DNA of 64,000 bases from Oligoflexus tunisiensis (GCF_001748245.1 NZ_BDFO01000001.1:1039345-1103344); one strand, 5' to 3'; numbered from the stretch's first letter, positions 53,869 to 63,338 are shown. Numbers and translations are program-made. Notes: a model not told the origin generated them from the letters alone.

Positions 53869-54756
53869 TCAGTGTGCCGTCGCCTTCTTTTGCGGCAATC
53901 GTATAAATCCTGTGGCCAGTCCGGTCCCTGCAATGATAACGCCGCAGCTGGCCATCATATTCAGGGTGACCTCCTCATGAAGAAAGATCACCCCCCAAAG
54001 CATGCCAAACAAAGGAATGAGGAAAGTCACGGTGATCGCCTTGGAAGGACCAATATTGGAAATAAGACGGAAGAAAAGAATGTAGGCGAAGCCGGTGCAG
54101 GCCACGGCCAGAACCAGTACGTTCACCCAGGCGTTCCAGCCAGGTGTCTCTGCGGGCCAGGCATACAGAGCAGGCAGAAAAAGCGCGAGAGAGGCCGCAA
54201 TCTGACTGCCGGTGGCAACGGCCAAAGGATGAACATCCGCAAGATATCGTTTTGCATAGTTGGCCCCAGCGCCATATAAAAAGGTTGCCCCCAGGGCTGC
54301 GGCCACAGCCAGAGTGTTGCCGCCTGTGCTCAGTGTACTCCTATTCGAAACCAGAATCACAATGCCCAGAAAACCAACGCAAAGACCGACGATGCGCTCC
54401 CAGCTCAGGCGCTCCTGAAGCCAGAAAAAGGCCACGATGGCTCCAAAGAGAGGCGCTGTTGCGTTGAGGATGGCCGCAAATCCTGCTGAGACTGATAGAG
54501 TCGCAAAGGCAAAAAGACAGAAGGGCAGGGCGGAATTCATCACGCCGACGATCGCTAGGGGACGCCAGCGGCCGCGAATATCCACACGCACCCTGCGGAC
54601 GAGCAGAATCGGAATCAGAAAGAGCGAAGCCAGGGCGACCCGGAGTGCAATCAAAGGAATGGGACCGAATTCAGGCGCGGACTGGCGCATGAAAAGGAAC
54701 GAAGCCCCCCAGAGGGCACCCAGAACCAGGAGGTCCACCACATGACGACTCTTCAT
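53869..54756 (-). CDS. EamA/DMT-family exporter
   Basis: 295 residues with ten membrane helices in two EamA repeats (LGALWGASFLFMRQ opens the first, and AVAAALGATFLYGAGANYAK the second). The start at 54756 follows GGGAG. DMT members export amino acids, purines or other small polar molecules. It is last in a four-gene unit after the desaturase, the diiron enzyme and the SDR, and may export their product. Confidence 0.9.
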   Translation of the reverse strand: MKSRHVVDLLVLGALWGASFLFMRQSAPEFGPIPLIALRVALASLFLIPILLVRRVRVDIRGRWRPLAIVGVMNSALPFCLFAFATLSVSAGFAAILNATAPLFGAIVAFFWLQERLSWERIVGLCVGFLGIVILVSNRSTLSTGGNTLAVAAALGATFLYGAGANYAKRYLADVHPLAVATGSQIAASLALFLPALYAWPAETPGWNAWVNVLVLAVACTGFAYILFFRLISNIGPSKAITVTFLIPLFGMLWGVIFLHEEVTLNMMASCGVIIAGTGLATGFIRLPQKKATAH

Positions 54757-54780
54757 TGCAAATTCTCCCGTTTCGCTGTG

Positions 54781-55485
54781 TTACAAGCCTCGGCTCAAAC
54801 CACCGTCTATTTTTATGTTCTCGCCCTGAATGTACGACCTCTGTTCCCCCGCCAGAAAACAAACCAGATCCGCAACTTCTTCCACTTTTCCGTAACGGCC
54901 CGCAGGGATTCCGGCCACGATTTCCTCTTTTTCGGGAAAACTGTCGACAAATCCAGGTAACACACTGTTCATGCGAATACCATGCTTCGCATAACGTTGA
55001 CTAAAAAGTTTCGAATACGATGCCAGAGCCGCCCGAAAAACCGACGAAATGGGAAAGTTCAGATTGGGCTCAAAGGCTGCAAAAGACGAGATATTAATGA
55101 TGGATCCACCTCCCTGGACTTGAAAATGGGGCACCGCAAGCCGGGAGCTTTCGAGGACGGTTTTTAAAACGAGATCAAACCCAAGTTGCCATTGCTGAGG
55201 CGTCAGCTCAAGCAGGTCACCTTTGGGGGGATGTCCCGTGTTATTCACCACACAATCAAGGCGGCCGAAGGTTTCGACCGTCACATCAAATATCCTTCGT
55301 AAATCCTGGCTGTCTGTAATATCACCCGTGATAGCCACGCAGCCTCCCAGCTCCTCGGCGAGCTTTTGAGCCCCGCCGCTGGGTGAAATCAAGCCCAGAT
55401 GGTAACCTTCGGCATGAAGCCTTCTGGCACAGGCCGCTCCTATGCCTTTGCCACTTGCGGTAACGATTGCGACACGATTTGTCAT
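54781..55485 (-). CDS. SDR-family protein lacking the catalytic Tyr/Lys
   Basis: 234 residues. The NAD(P)-binding motif is TASGKGIG (residues 9-16), close to the usual TGxxxGIG, and NNTG replaces NNAG. The catalytic YxxxK is missing: the Tyr position is S147 and the Lys position R151 (PISSVFRAAL). This matches a known BKR-like SDR subgroup with an imperfect tetrad. It may bind a nucleotide and reduce a carbonyl by another mechanism or act as a binding protein. It lies 16 bases after the diiron enzyme gene. Confidence 0.88.
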   Translation of the reverse strand: MTNRVAIVTASGKGIGAACARRLHAEGYHLGLISPSGGAQKLAEELGGCVAITGDITDSQDLRRIFDVTVETFGRLDCVVNNTGHPPKGDLLELTPQQWQLGFDLVLKTVLESSRLAVPHFQVQGGGSIINISSFAAFEPNLNFPISSVFRAALASYSKLFSQRYAKHGIRMNSVLPGFVDSFPEKEEIVAGIPAGRYGKVEEVADLVCFLAGEQRSYIQGENIKIDGGLSRGL

Positions 55486-55501
55486 AAATTATGGGTCCTT
55501 C

Positions 55502-56419
55502 TTAAACCACGTGCAGAAAATCCTGAATCTGACGTGCTGTTCCGTTCAAATACTCAGCCGTTACGTGCTTGCGAATCAATATGCCCTTGGTGAGTTCGTC
55601 AAGACAATCAGGTTTTGCGGTGATCATGGGCAGAATCAGATGTTCCACCCACTCCTTGCCGTGTATGGCGTCCACATGAACATGTTCACGGGCATAAACC
55701 AAAGCGTCCTCAGGTACCTTCAGGCGCTCGCAGGCTTTCACAACGTAAGAGAAGCGACGGGAGGCCGTGTCTTCGAGAACGCCAAGACCGCCGAGCATTC
55801 TTAAGGAAAAGGACCGCCTCATCGACCACATCGAGAACATATTGCCATTTTTCAAGCCGGGAATGGTGAGATTGCTTTTGAACTGAATGCCCTTTTTCTG
55901 CAGGACCTGCCGCATATACTGGGCGGTTTTGTTGAAAAGATAACCATGCACCATGTCCGGGTCACCACGGCCCATTTCGTCCCAGTAGTTGCGGGCGAGG
56001 GACATTTTGCCAGGCCCTTTGATGCCGATCTGAGCCAGGGCAATCGTGTCATCAAAGGCACCATCGATCATCTCTTCGAGCAGGAAATAGTAGGACAGAC
56101 CTTCCATGGGCGCTTCGTCCGCCAGAAATTTATAGAAAGGCTCGCCGCAGTCATCAATTTCACGGCACACGTCCTGATACCAGGGCAGGAAATCCTCGGC
56201 TCGTGTCGGTCTGTCTTCACCTTCCAGACGTGTTTCCTCCCAAAGATTCCAGCCATTCTCCAACCGACGGACTTTCAGCAGAGTCTCATCATCATCCGGC
56301 ACAAGGTGCTGGTTGGAAGGGTCGCTCGTTAAGGCCGCATAGTATTCTGACAGAAAGAGCTGATTCTGCAGTTCATCGTTTTTGTAGGCATCGATCAGGG
56401 ACGAGTGGTTGGCCATCAT
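55502..56419 (-). CDS. Heme-oxygenase-like diiron enzyme (iron-containing redox family)
   Basis: 305 residues, all-helical. Iron-ligand candidates fit the Haem_oxygenas_2/HDO layout: E115 or E116 in LLEEMID, E148 in WDEMGRG with H158 nearby (DMVHGYLF), and the C-terminal H246, D250 and H253 (EHVHVDAIHG). HDO enzymes oxidise fatty acids or amino acids (UndA, BesC and SznF are named examples). No known member can be assigned. It is the second gene of a four-gene operon, five bases after a desaturase. Confidence 0.85.
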   Translation of the reverse strand: MMANHSSLIDAYKNDELQNQLFLSEYYAALTSDPSNQHLVPDDDETLLKVRRLENGWNLWEETRLEGEDRPTRAEDFLPWYQDVCREIDDCGEPFYKFLADEAPMEGLSYYFLLEEMIDGAFDDTIALAQIGIKGPGKMSLARNYWDEMGRGDPDMVHGYLFNKTAQYMRQVLQKKGIQFKSNLTIPGLKNGNMFSMWSMRRSFSLRMLGGLGVLEDTASRRFSYVVKACERLKVPEDALVYAREHVHVDAIHGKEWVEHLILPMITAKPDCLDELTKGILIRKHVTAEYLNGTARQIQDFLHVV

Positions 56420-56424
56420 GATAT

Positions 56425-57369
56425 TTATCCTTTTGTCGCAATGGATTTAAAGAATTCGAAATAACTTCTGTGCAGGTAGACGATGAACGGTTGGGCAAGA
56501 CGATGGACTTCGCTCATCCGGTTCATGGGTATGGACGGGAACATGTGGTGCTCAACATGGAAGTTGTTGCCGTTGGTAAACCATTCCATGAATCGATTGC
56601 TGCGAATCGTTCGCGTATTCCGCAGCGGGTCGTCGATTTTATCGCAGATGATGTGCTCCGGGCATTCAATGAGGAAATGGACAGGAACGGATACGAGAAT
56701 AAAGGGCAGAAACCAGACCCGGAGGAGGATATCCCAGGCATTGAACCAGGAAGCCAGGAACACTGCGGTGAAGAGGGTCAGACCCATGAGTTTGTACTCA
56801 AATTGAATCTTCTTGAGAACCTCCCGGCGATAGGGAATATCCTGATCGAGCGGCAGGCCGAGAAAGGAAAGCTTAAGGCAGTTGAAGAAGCGATAAAGGA
56901 TCGTGACGTCAATCATGTGACTGAGCAGCTGGCGAATTGTCAGCCTGCCGTTCTCAAGCTTATAGTCAAAGAATTCGGAATCCTCCGGTGTCCCGACTTT
57001 GCGATGGTGCCAGAGGTGGCGGGCCTGATAGTGGCTGAAGGAAATCAGCATAGGCATGCCGAGGAAGATCCCAACCAATCGATTCAGCCTGGCCTGCTTG
57101 AAGCCATGATTATGCAGGGCCTGGTGCTGGAGCTCCACAAAATGCGCCATCATCAGGCCCGTGAGGACGGCACCGACGAGGGACAGGATGATGCTGCTCT
57201 GGAAAATCAGAAGGACGCCCACCGCGCAGAGTGTGCAAGCGAGAGCCACCTTGATTCCAAAATTCAGGCTGTTGACCTGATAGATGTCTCGGGGCAGTGC
57301 GGCCTTGATTCTGTGGACATCATGACTTCCACCACTGGGGGGTTGAATGTTTAAATTTGGTCCGTGCAT
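56425..57369 (-). CDS. Membrane fatty-acid-desaturase-family enzyme
   Basis: 314 residues from the ATG at 57369, after AAGGAG. Three histidine boxes are present: H82-x3-H86 (HQALH), H118-x2-HH (HLWHH), and H271-x2-HH (HVEHH). Several membrane helices lie between them. The NTRTIRSNRF segment before the last box is found in RtxC/MocD-like members that act on small or acyl substrates. It heads an operon with a diiron enzyme, an SDR and an exporter. Confidence 0.9.
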   Translation of the reverse strand: MHGPNLNIQPPSGGSHDVHRIKAALPRDIYQVNSLNFGIKVALACTLCAVGVLLIFQSSIILSLVGAVLTGLMMAHFVELQHQALHNHGFKQARLNRLVGIFLGMPMLISFSHYQARHLWHHRKVGTPEDSEFFDYKLENGRLTIRQLLSHMIDVTILYRFFNCLKLSFLGLPLDQDIPYRREVLKKIQFEYKLMGLTLFTAVFLASWFNAWDILLRVWFLPFILVSVPVHFLIECPEHIICDKIDDPLRNTRTIRSNRFMEWFTNGNNFHVEHHMFPSIPMNRMSEVHRLAQPFIVYLHRSYFEFFKSIATKG

Positions 57370-57554
57370 GTGTGTCTCCTTACGAAGGGAATAAGCATTG
57401 ATTGCGGCTTCGATAAAGCAAGCCACATGCCGCGGGACCCAGAAATATTTTTGTAAGGTATTGCAAGCGGTTGAGTCAGAAGTCCTGAGGTGGGATCGGC
57501 TTCTGTTCGTTAGTCTTTAGGAAGTCGTTCGTTAGAAAAAACGAATCGATGCGA

Positions 57555-59156
57555 CTAAAGGTCCTGGGCAGGCTTTTGAAAGATAATGGTTTGATCGTGA
57601 CTGGCCAGGTAGTCGGCCTCGCTGATGAGTTTCTTGTCATGCATCAGCTTCAGGATCTGCCGCAAATGCTGGTCCCATTTTTTGGAAATTTCACCGCGAC
57701 GCCAGGCAGGGTAGTGGCGTCTGGGACTATAGATGATGGAGGCGAGATACACACTTTCCAGTTGGTTTAACTCGGTCACGGCCTTGTCGAAAAAGTGCCG
57801 TGCGGCATTGCCAACGCCGAAGATCCCCGGTCCGAATTCGATCACATTCAAATAGATTTCCAGGATCCGCTCTTTGCCTAACGTGCGCTCGACATAGTCC
57901 GTGAGAAAGAGTTCCTGGACCTTGCGCGACAGGGTTTTTTCATGACTGAGGAGGACGTTCTTGACCATCTGCATGGTGATCGTCGAGCCACCCATGGCAA
58001 AGCGGTTTTCCATAAGATTAAGACCAATGGCCAGAGACAGGGACTCAGCGACATAACCACTGTGCTGGAAGTACGAGATATCTTCCGTGGCTAAAAAGGC
58101 GCCGATAAGGGCATCGGAAAACTGAGCAAATGGAACATAGTTCGGGTTTTCCGGTCCAACGAGAAAGGTTTGATTTTCTCCGATCAGGAGCCGGGTCGTA
58201 TGTTCAAAGCTGCCTTGCAAATGCTCCGGACTCAGGTGAGCGGGAGCCTCTTTGAATTGGCAATCCCGGAAACCCCGATAACCGGACAACCGCGTCTTTT
58301 CAAGGTTGGCATAATCGATCTCGAGATGAAACTGAGCCGCATAGTTTCCGTCCAGCTGAAAGCCTTGCAGATCGGGTATGAACTGTTTGGGAAGGGCATC
58401 GAGGAGCGTCTGGCAGGGAACGCTGGGAATGGTCAGGACCAGAGCCAGGCGCGGCACCTGACTGATTTGGTGGACGGTTCCTGATAGAACGCCGGACAGG
58501 CCTCGGGAATTCACTTTGAGTTCATCAATGATCAGCTGATCCTGAGCCGGATCATGCCGAACGTTCAGTACGAGGTCAGCATCAATACTATCAAGAGGTA
58601 TCCTGGCGATCCGGGGCTGGAACAAACGCAGGCCCCTTCCCTTCAGATCACCCTGAAGGTTGATGCCGAAAGCCTGGCGGGTCAGTTGCAGGGTGCCTGA
58701 AACCTGACCTTGATCCATGCCGCCGGTAAAATTGAGTTTGACGCCTTTGTTCTCTTCGATCATCTCCAGGGAGGCCACGATCCCGGTGAGAGCGGGATAG
58801 CCCTCCGCACCCAGGCCAACCCGGGCAATGGTCAGTTGATCGATCGGCATGAATCCCCGAAACAGGACCTTTCCATCAGCCTTGACGTTGACGTCGGTCA
58901 GGAGGATTTCGGGGCTTTTCTCCGGCGCGGCCCGACGCACGGAAATTTGATCAATGTGAACTCCGCCCCAGCCCAGGGCAATCCGTCCCAGCCCAAAGCT
59001 CAGCTGTTCTATTGTGGCAAGTTTAGCCGCGAGTGCCGTTTCAAGATATTCTTCCAGCGCGCGCTTCACAAAGGAGAAGCTTCCTCCCAATAGAACCAGC
59101 CCACAGCCGAGGCTGAGGATAATGATCTTCCAGGTTCGGCCTGAATCGTTTGCCAT
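57555..59156 (-). CDS. GT51 peptidoglycan glycosyltransferase behind a long AsmA-like region
   Basis: 533 residues. A single membrane helix near 12-30 is followed by about 300 residues of beta-rich AsmA/DUF748-like sequence (for example LTDVNVKADGKVLFRGF and VNSRGLSGVLSGTVHQ). Residues about 345-510 are a GT51 domain, with the catalytic Glu E358 in FLATEDISYFQHSG, GGSTITMQMVKN and RKVQELFLTDYVE. There is no transpeptidase domain. It polymerises lipid II glycan strands. The N-terminal extension is not found in E. coli MtgA. Confidence 0.88.
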   Translation of the reverse strand: MANDSGRTWKIIILSLGCGLVLLGGSFSFVKRALEEYLETALAAKLATIEQLSFGLGRIALGWGGVHIDQISVRRAAPEKSPEILLTDVNVKADGKVLFRGFMPIDQLTIARVGLGAEGYPALTGIVASLEMIEENKGVKLNFTGGMDQGQVSGTLQLTRQAFGINLQGDLKGRGLRLFQPRIARIPLDSIDADLVLNVRHDPAQDQLIIDELKVNSRGLSGVLSGTVHQISQVPRLALVLTIPSVPCQTLLDALPKQFIPDLQGFQLDGNYAAQFHLEIDYANLEKTRLSGYRGFRDCQFKEAPAHLSPEHLQGSFEHTTRLLIGENQTFLVGPENPNYVPFAQFSDALIGAFLATEDISYFQHSGYVAESLSLAIGLNLMENRFAMGGSTITMQMVKNVLLSHEKTLSRKVQELFLTDYVERTLGKERILEIYLNVIEFGPGIFGVGNAARHFFDKAVTELNQLESVYLASIIYSPRRHYPAWRRGEISKKWDQHLRQILKLMHDKKLISEADYLASHDQTIIFQKPAQDL

Positions 59157-59370
59157 GATAGTCCTGCCGCATGCTTCGTTTTTAAAAGGAGGCTGTTCGC
59201 CATATTTCGCGAATGTTCTGTCTCTGTCTGCTTTGCTCCCATGATATCACTGGGAAAAAACCAGCTCTGAAATGGTGTCTCTTTTGCAAAGGCCTTGTTG
59301 CATTTTGCCATGAACGGTGGTCGTGGGCAAACCTCGGCTATTTTCGTGGGATTTCAAAGGAGCCCGAGCG

Positions 59371-60321
59371 ATGACAGAGACAGGAAGTCAGCGGAAAGTT
59401 CATACCATACTCGGCGCTGGAGGGGCCATCGGCCACAGCCTTTGGAAGGAGTTGAAGGCTACCGATCACCGTGTGCGAAGGGTTCACCCCAGCCCGGAGG
59501 CAGGACCGGACAGCCGGAGCGCCGACCTTGCCCGACGGGATGAGGCCATCGCCGCCATCGAAGGGTCCGATGTGGTTTATCTGCTCCTGGATCTGCAGTA
59601 TGACACGCACGTTTGGGAGGATCAATGGCCGTCCATCATGCGTCACGTAATCGAGGGCTGCAAACGTCATGGGGCCAGGCTCATCTTCTTTGATAACGTT
59701 TGCATGTATGGCCAGGTCCGGGGGCCGATGACCGAGGACACACCCTATAATCCCTGCAGTAAGAAGGGGGAGATTCGCGCCCGCATCGCCACCGAGCTTT
59801 TACAGGAGGTGCAGTCCGGGCATCTGCAGGCCCTCATCGCGCGCTCGGCCGACTTTTACGGTCCGCATGCGGTCAACGGCATACCGAATACGCTGGTGTT
59901 CGATCAGCTGATCCGATCCGGCAAGGCTCTTTGCCTGGCGGATGATCAGACGAAGCACTCCTATGCGTATACCCGCGACGCGAGCCGCGGCCTGATTCTC
60001 CTGGCTCAGGAGGAGGACGTATGGAACCAGGTCTGGCACCTGCCGACGGCCACCGAACCTTATACGGGCCGGGCCTTTATTGAGGAGGCCGCTCGTGAAC
60101 TGGGGCTGAAGCCGAAGTCTTTTATTCTCAGGCGATGGATGACCCGGGTCGGCGGCGCCATGAACCCGCTGATTCGCGAAATTGAGGAGATGATCTATCA
60201 GCACGAGATCGATTACATAGTTGATTCCACCAAGATCTGCCAGCGATTTAACATCACACCCACACCCTACAGGGTGGGTATTCAGGAAACAGCCCAGGCG
60301 TTACTCGCGCGAAGATCCTGA
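59371..60321 (+). CDS. NAD-dependent epimerase/dehydratase-like protein
   Basis: 316 residues from the ATG at 59371 after AAAGGAG. The nucleotide loop is GAGGAIG, as in atypical extended SDRs. Segments such as FFDNVCMYGQVRGPMTED (Tyr in the YxxxK region replaced by an altered spacing) and RSADFYGPHAVNG fit the NAD-dependent epimerase family. The catalytic tetrad is not clearly complete. A sugar-nucleotide or reductase role is likely but open. Its end overlaps the convergent kinase gene by 21 bp. Confidence 0.8.
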   Translation: MTETGSQRKVHTILGAGGAIGHSLWKELKATDHRVRRVHPSPEAGPDSRSADLARRDEAIAAIEGSDVVYLLLDLQYDTHVWEDQWPSIMRHVIEGCKRHGARLIFFDNVCMYGQVRGPMTEDTPYNPCSKKGEIRARIATELLQEVQSGHLQALIARSADFYGPHAVNGIPNTLVFDQLIRSGKALCLADDQTKHSYAYTRDASRGLILLAQEEDVWNQVWHLPTATEPYTGRAFIEEAARELGLKPKSFILRRWMTRVGGAMNPLIREIEEMIYQHEIDYIVDSTKICQRFNITPTPYRVGIQETAQALLARRS

Positions 60322-63300
60322 GGTGAGGCAGGCCAGAATTTGCTGGACGGCCTGCCTCGGTTGTTTGGCAATGGCGATGACATCAAGCTCGGCAGCCAGC
60401 GACGGATGCAGTTCGCTGTTTGAGCTCAGAAAGACCGGGGCGCGATACCCTTGCGAGCGCAGCCAACGGATGCTCATCAGACCATCGGCTTCACGTTCAT
60501 TTTCGAAATGTCGATCCATGATCACAAAATCCATTTGCTGCATGAGGAATTGATTCTGCTGCAGACTGGATTCAAACGCACTCGGATTATCAAACGCCTC
60601 GAGGAGTTTAAAGTTTGAATTCAAGGACCACTGATAGCGCAGAAGGGGGCTGTCCTCCACCAGGACAAATTTTCTGGGCACAGTCGAGGCTTCCGTTGAT
60701 GGCGGCTCCTGGTCGAGCAAGGAGCGGAGCATATCGAGCAGGACCACCCGGGACATGGGCTTGGCGGCAAAGCAGTCCGCTCCCGCCTGATGGGCCTCTT
60801 CATGACATTCAAGGGTATCCCGATGGGAATGGATGCAAATCGTTGCCTTGCAGCCTTCCGCTCGCATCTGACGAACAGCCGAAAGACCATCGAGCTGATG
60901 GATGCCAAAATTTATATCCATGATGATCAGATCAGGATGAAAGGACGGCCAGTGACTGAGGGCTTCCGTGGCGCTGGCGTGAAGCTGCACAACCAGTTTC
61001 CCGGTCAGATCACGGGATTTGACCAACTGCTTATGGAGAACCTTTCGATAAATGGCCTCATCATCGGCAATCAAAACATGAAACCGGCGTTTCATGCGCT
61101 GGCCTAGGCTGCGTTCCAATTCCAGCTCCGCGTCCAGCTCCGGAGGATCCGGCCGGTTCACGGGTGAGAAATACTCCTTAATGTCCTCGATCGTTCGAGG
61201 CAGGATACGTGACGTCTCTTCCACCCGATCCGGTGCCGCCTTCAGCGTGAAAAAGAACTCCGTGCCTTTTTCCAGGCTCGACTCGCACCAGATCTCTCCG
61301 CCGTGAGCGATGATGATTTTCTTCGCGATGGCAAGGCCCAGGCCGGTTCCCTTGTTCTTTCCATGCGTATAGAAGGCATCAAAGAGCGATGCTTTCTGTT
61401 CCTCGGGAATATAACTGCCGCTGTTGCCAATCACAAATTCAATGCAGACATCCCGTTCCCGGGTCTTGAACCAAAGACGTCCCGGGGTTTGCATGGCTTC
61501 CAAGGCATTCTTGATGATGTTCGTCACAACCCTTGAGACTTTCAGGCTATCGATCAGGACCCTGTGCCTATGCTGGAAGTCATAGTCAAAGCACAGGGGG
61601 CGATCCGGTGAATGACGAAACATATCGAGCAGGGCGCTGGTGATGAGAGATTCAGGATCCGTGGCTTCCGACTGCATTCGGCTCTTGCCGCCTACCTCCA
61701 TGACATCAGCAATCATGTCATTGACTTTAAAGAGAGAGCGTTCAATCTCGGGGCTGTATTCGTTCACATAGGACATCACTTCAGAATAACTGGTCGCCTG
61801 CCGCAGCTGGTCCAGCAAACTCTGCGTCAGGGAAAAGGGCTGGCGGACATCATGAGCGAGCATCTGCGTGGTTTGAGCGATGGTTATCATGGTGGAAACA
61901 CCGGCCATGCGATCATTCATGATGCGTATCTGCCGTTGCGACTTCTCCAGGCTTGCAATGTAGGGGCTTAAATCAGCCAGGATATTTTTGATGAATCGCG
62001 CCCGATCGGGCGGCAGACCCTTGAAAACCAGATAGTGGCCGTCGACCTTGAGGATGGGGTCTGATGTATAGACGGTCGGCAATTCCCTGAGTGTATAGAT
62101 CTGGGTCCACGAAAAGTGTGACGCCAGGATATCACGAAGATTATCCTTGAACATTTCCGGATGCGAGACAAAATTCTTGATTTCCAGGATGAGGCGCGTG
62201 AGGAAATAATTCACGTGCGGCCCCGACAGATGCTGGTTCTTGATGCAAATAATGTCCAGCTTATAGGGTTCCTCACGCATCATGGCTGCCCGCTTGATCT
62301 TCTGGTCCAAGCGCTGCCAGGAATGGAAGCGGGACATGATACGGTACTGAATCGCCTGTTCGATGCTTTCCAAAGCGTCGTCATAAAGCCTGAGGTGCAG
62401 CTGGATCAGAGCGGCAATGCGGAAGAACTGGGAATTGATGGCAGGATCCTTGCCCTGGGCGTGATGCGCTTTCAAAGTCTCGTGAAAGTCATCCGCGATC
62501 ACGTGCGCATAGCCTCTTAAAACCACAGGCAGGAAAGCGATGATCTGGGAGATGGGCTCGTAGCGAAGGAGTTTCTTCTCCTGATGGAGTTTCTTAAAGA
62601 GACTTGAGAAAATCTCCGTGCGAACGATATCACCCGAGTAGGAATAGGCATAGAGACAGGACACCTGAAATATCGTGTGATAATACGGATCGGGCGGCAG
62701 CAGCGGAATGATACGTTCCGCCAGACTCGGCACGACATCGAGCCGATTGTTGACAAAGTTCGTATAAGGATATGCCGCCAGGATGATATTTTCAGAAAAC
62801 CTGGGAATCGGTCGGTTCCTCACCCGGTTGCGCATCGTGAGAGTAAAGATAAGCTTGGCCAGATGGTGTCCGATCCAGCCATGACCTGAGATGCTCAAAA
62901 GATGCCCGAGCAGAAACAATCCGGTCCAAAACGCTTTGCTAAAAGGGTAGAACAGCGAAATCCAGGTCATGCAAATCAGGGCGCGATAGGCGCGTCGATG
63001 GTCGATCCAGAAGTAATGTGAAAACAGCGCATAATTCAGAATAAGATTGGCGAAGCTGGTCGCTGCAAACGACGGCTGCGGCGAAGGCAGCCCAAGGCCG
63101 ATCTTCACACCGAGCAGCATCCGATCCGCCTGAATAATATCCTGAAATTTCGAAGGCAATGACCCGGTATCCATCTTCTCAGCCCAATGAAAGGCTTCAC
63201 GGAGCTGTCCGCTCCAGGATAATTTCCAGAAGTCCTTGATTTCCTGCGGCAGGGGCAGTTGCGCGAGGGCTTCCTGGTCCTGATCGACAAAGATTCGCAG

Positions 63301-63330
63301 AAATCTCGAAAAAAATCCCTTGCCAGGCAT
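60301..63330 (-). CDS. Hybrid sensor histidine kinase with two C-terminal receivers
   Basis: 1009 residues. The N-terminal 470 residues hold a membrane-associated helical sensor with no known fold. The kinase core follows: H493 in LAHDVRQPFSL, N-box NIIKNALEAM, G-box GKNKGTGLGLAIAKK. Two receiver domains end the protein, with phosphoacceptors D805 (LIIMDINFG) and D939 (VIMDRHF). The start follows GAGG, six bases before the ATG, and lies eight bases after the hydrolase gene upstream on the minus strand. The signal is unknown, and the two receivers could relay phosphate or act as sinks. Confidence 0.92.
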   Translation of the reverse strand: MPGKGFFSRFLRIFVDQDQEALAQLPLPQEIKDFWKLSWSGQLREAFHWAEKMDTGSLPSKFQDIIQADRMLLGVKIGLGLPSPQPSFAATSFANLILNYALFSHYFWIDHRRAYRALICMTWISLFYPFSKAFWTGLFLLGHLLSISGHGWIGHHLAKLIFTLTMRNRVRNRPIPRFSENIILAAYPYTNFVNNRLDVVPSLAERIIPLLPPDPYYHTIFQVSCLYAYSYSGDIVRTEIFSSLFKKLHQEKKLLRYEPISQIIAFLPVVLRGYAHVIADDFHETLKAHHAQGKDPAINSQFFRIAALIQLHLRLYDDALESIEQAIQYRIMSRFHSWQRLDQKIKRAAMMREEPYKLDIICIKNQHLSGPHVNYFLTRLILEIKNFVSHPEMFKDNLRDILASHFSWTQIYTLRELPTVYTSDPILKVDGHYLVFKGLPPDRARFIKNILADLSPYIASLEKSQRQIRIMNDRMAGVSTMITIAQTTQMLAHDVRQPFSLTQSLLDQLRQATSYSEVMSYVNEYSPEIERSLFKVNDMIADVMEVGGKSRMQSEATDPESLITSALLDMFRHSPDRPLCFDYDFQHRHRVLIDSLKVSRVVTNIIKNALEAMQTPGRLWFKTRERDVCIEFVIGNSGSYIPEEQKASLFDAFYTHGKNKGTGLGLAIAKKIIIAHGGEIWCESSLEKGTEFFFTLKAAPDRVEETSRILPRTIEDIKEYFSPVNRPDPPELDAELELERSLGQRMKRRFHVLIADDEAIYRKVLHKQLVKSRDLTGKLVVQLHASATEALSHWPSFHPDLIIMDINFGIHQLDGLSAVRQMRAEGCKATICIHSHRDTLECHEEAHQAGADCFAAKPMSRVVLLDMLRSLLDQEPPSTEASTVPRKFVLVEDSPLLRYQWSLNSNFKLLEAFDNPSAFESSLQQNQFLMQQMDFVIMDRHFENEREADGLMSIRWLRSQGYRAPVFLSSNSELHPSLAAELDVIAIAKQPRQAVQQILACLTSGSSRE

Positions 63331-63338
63331 CAGGTACC

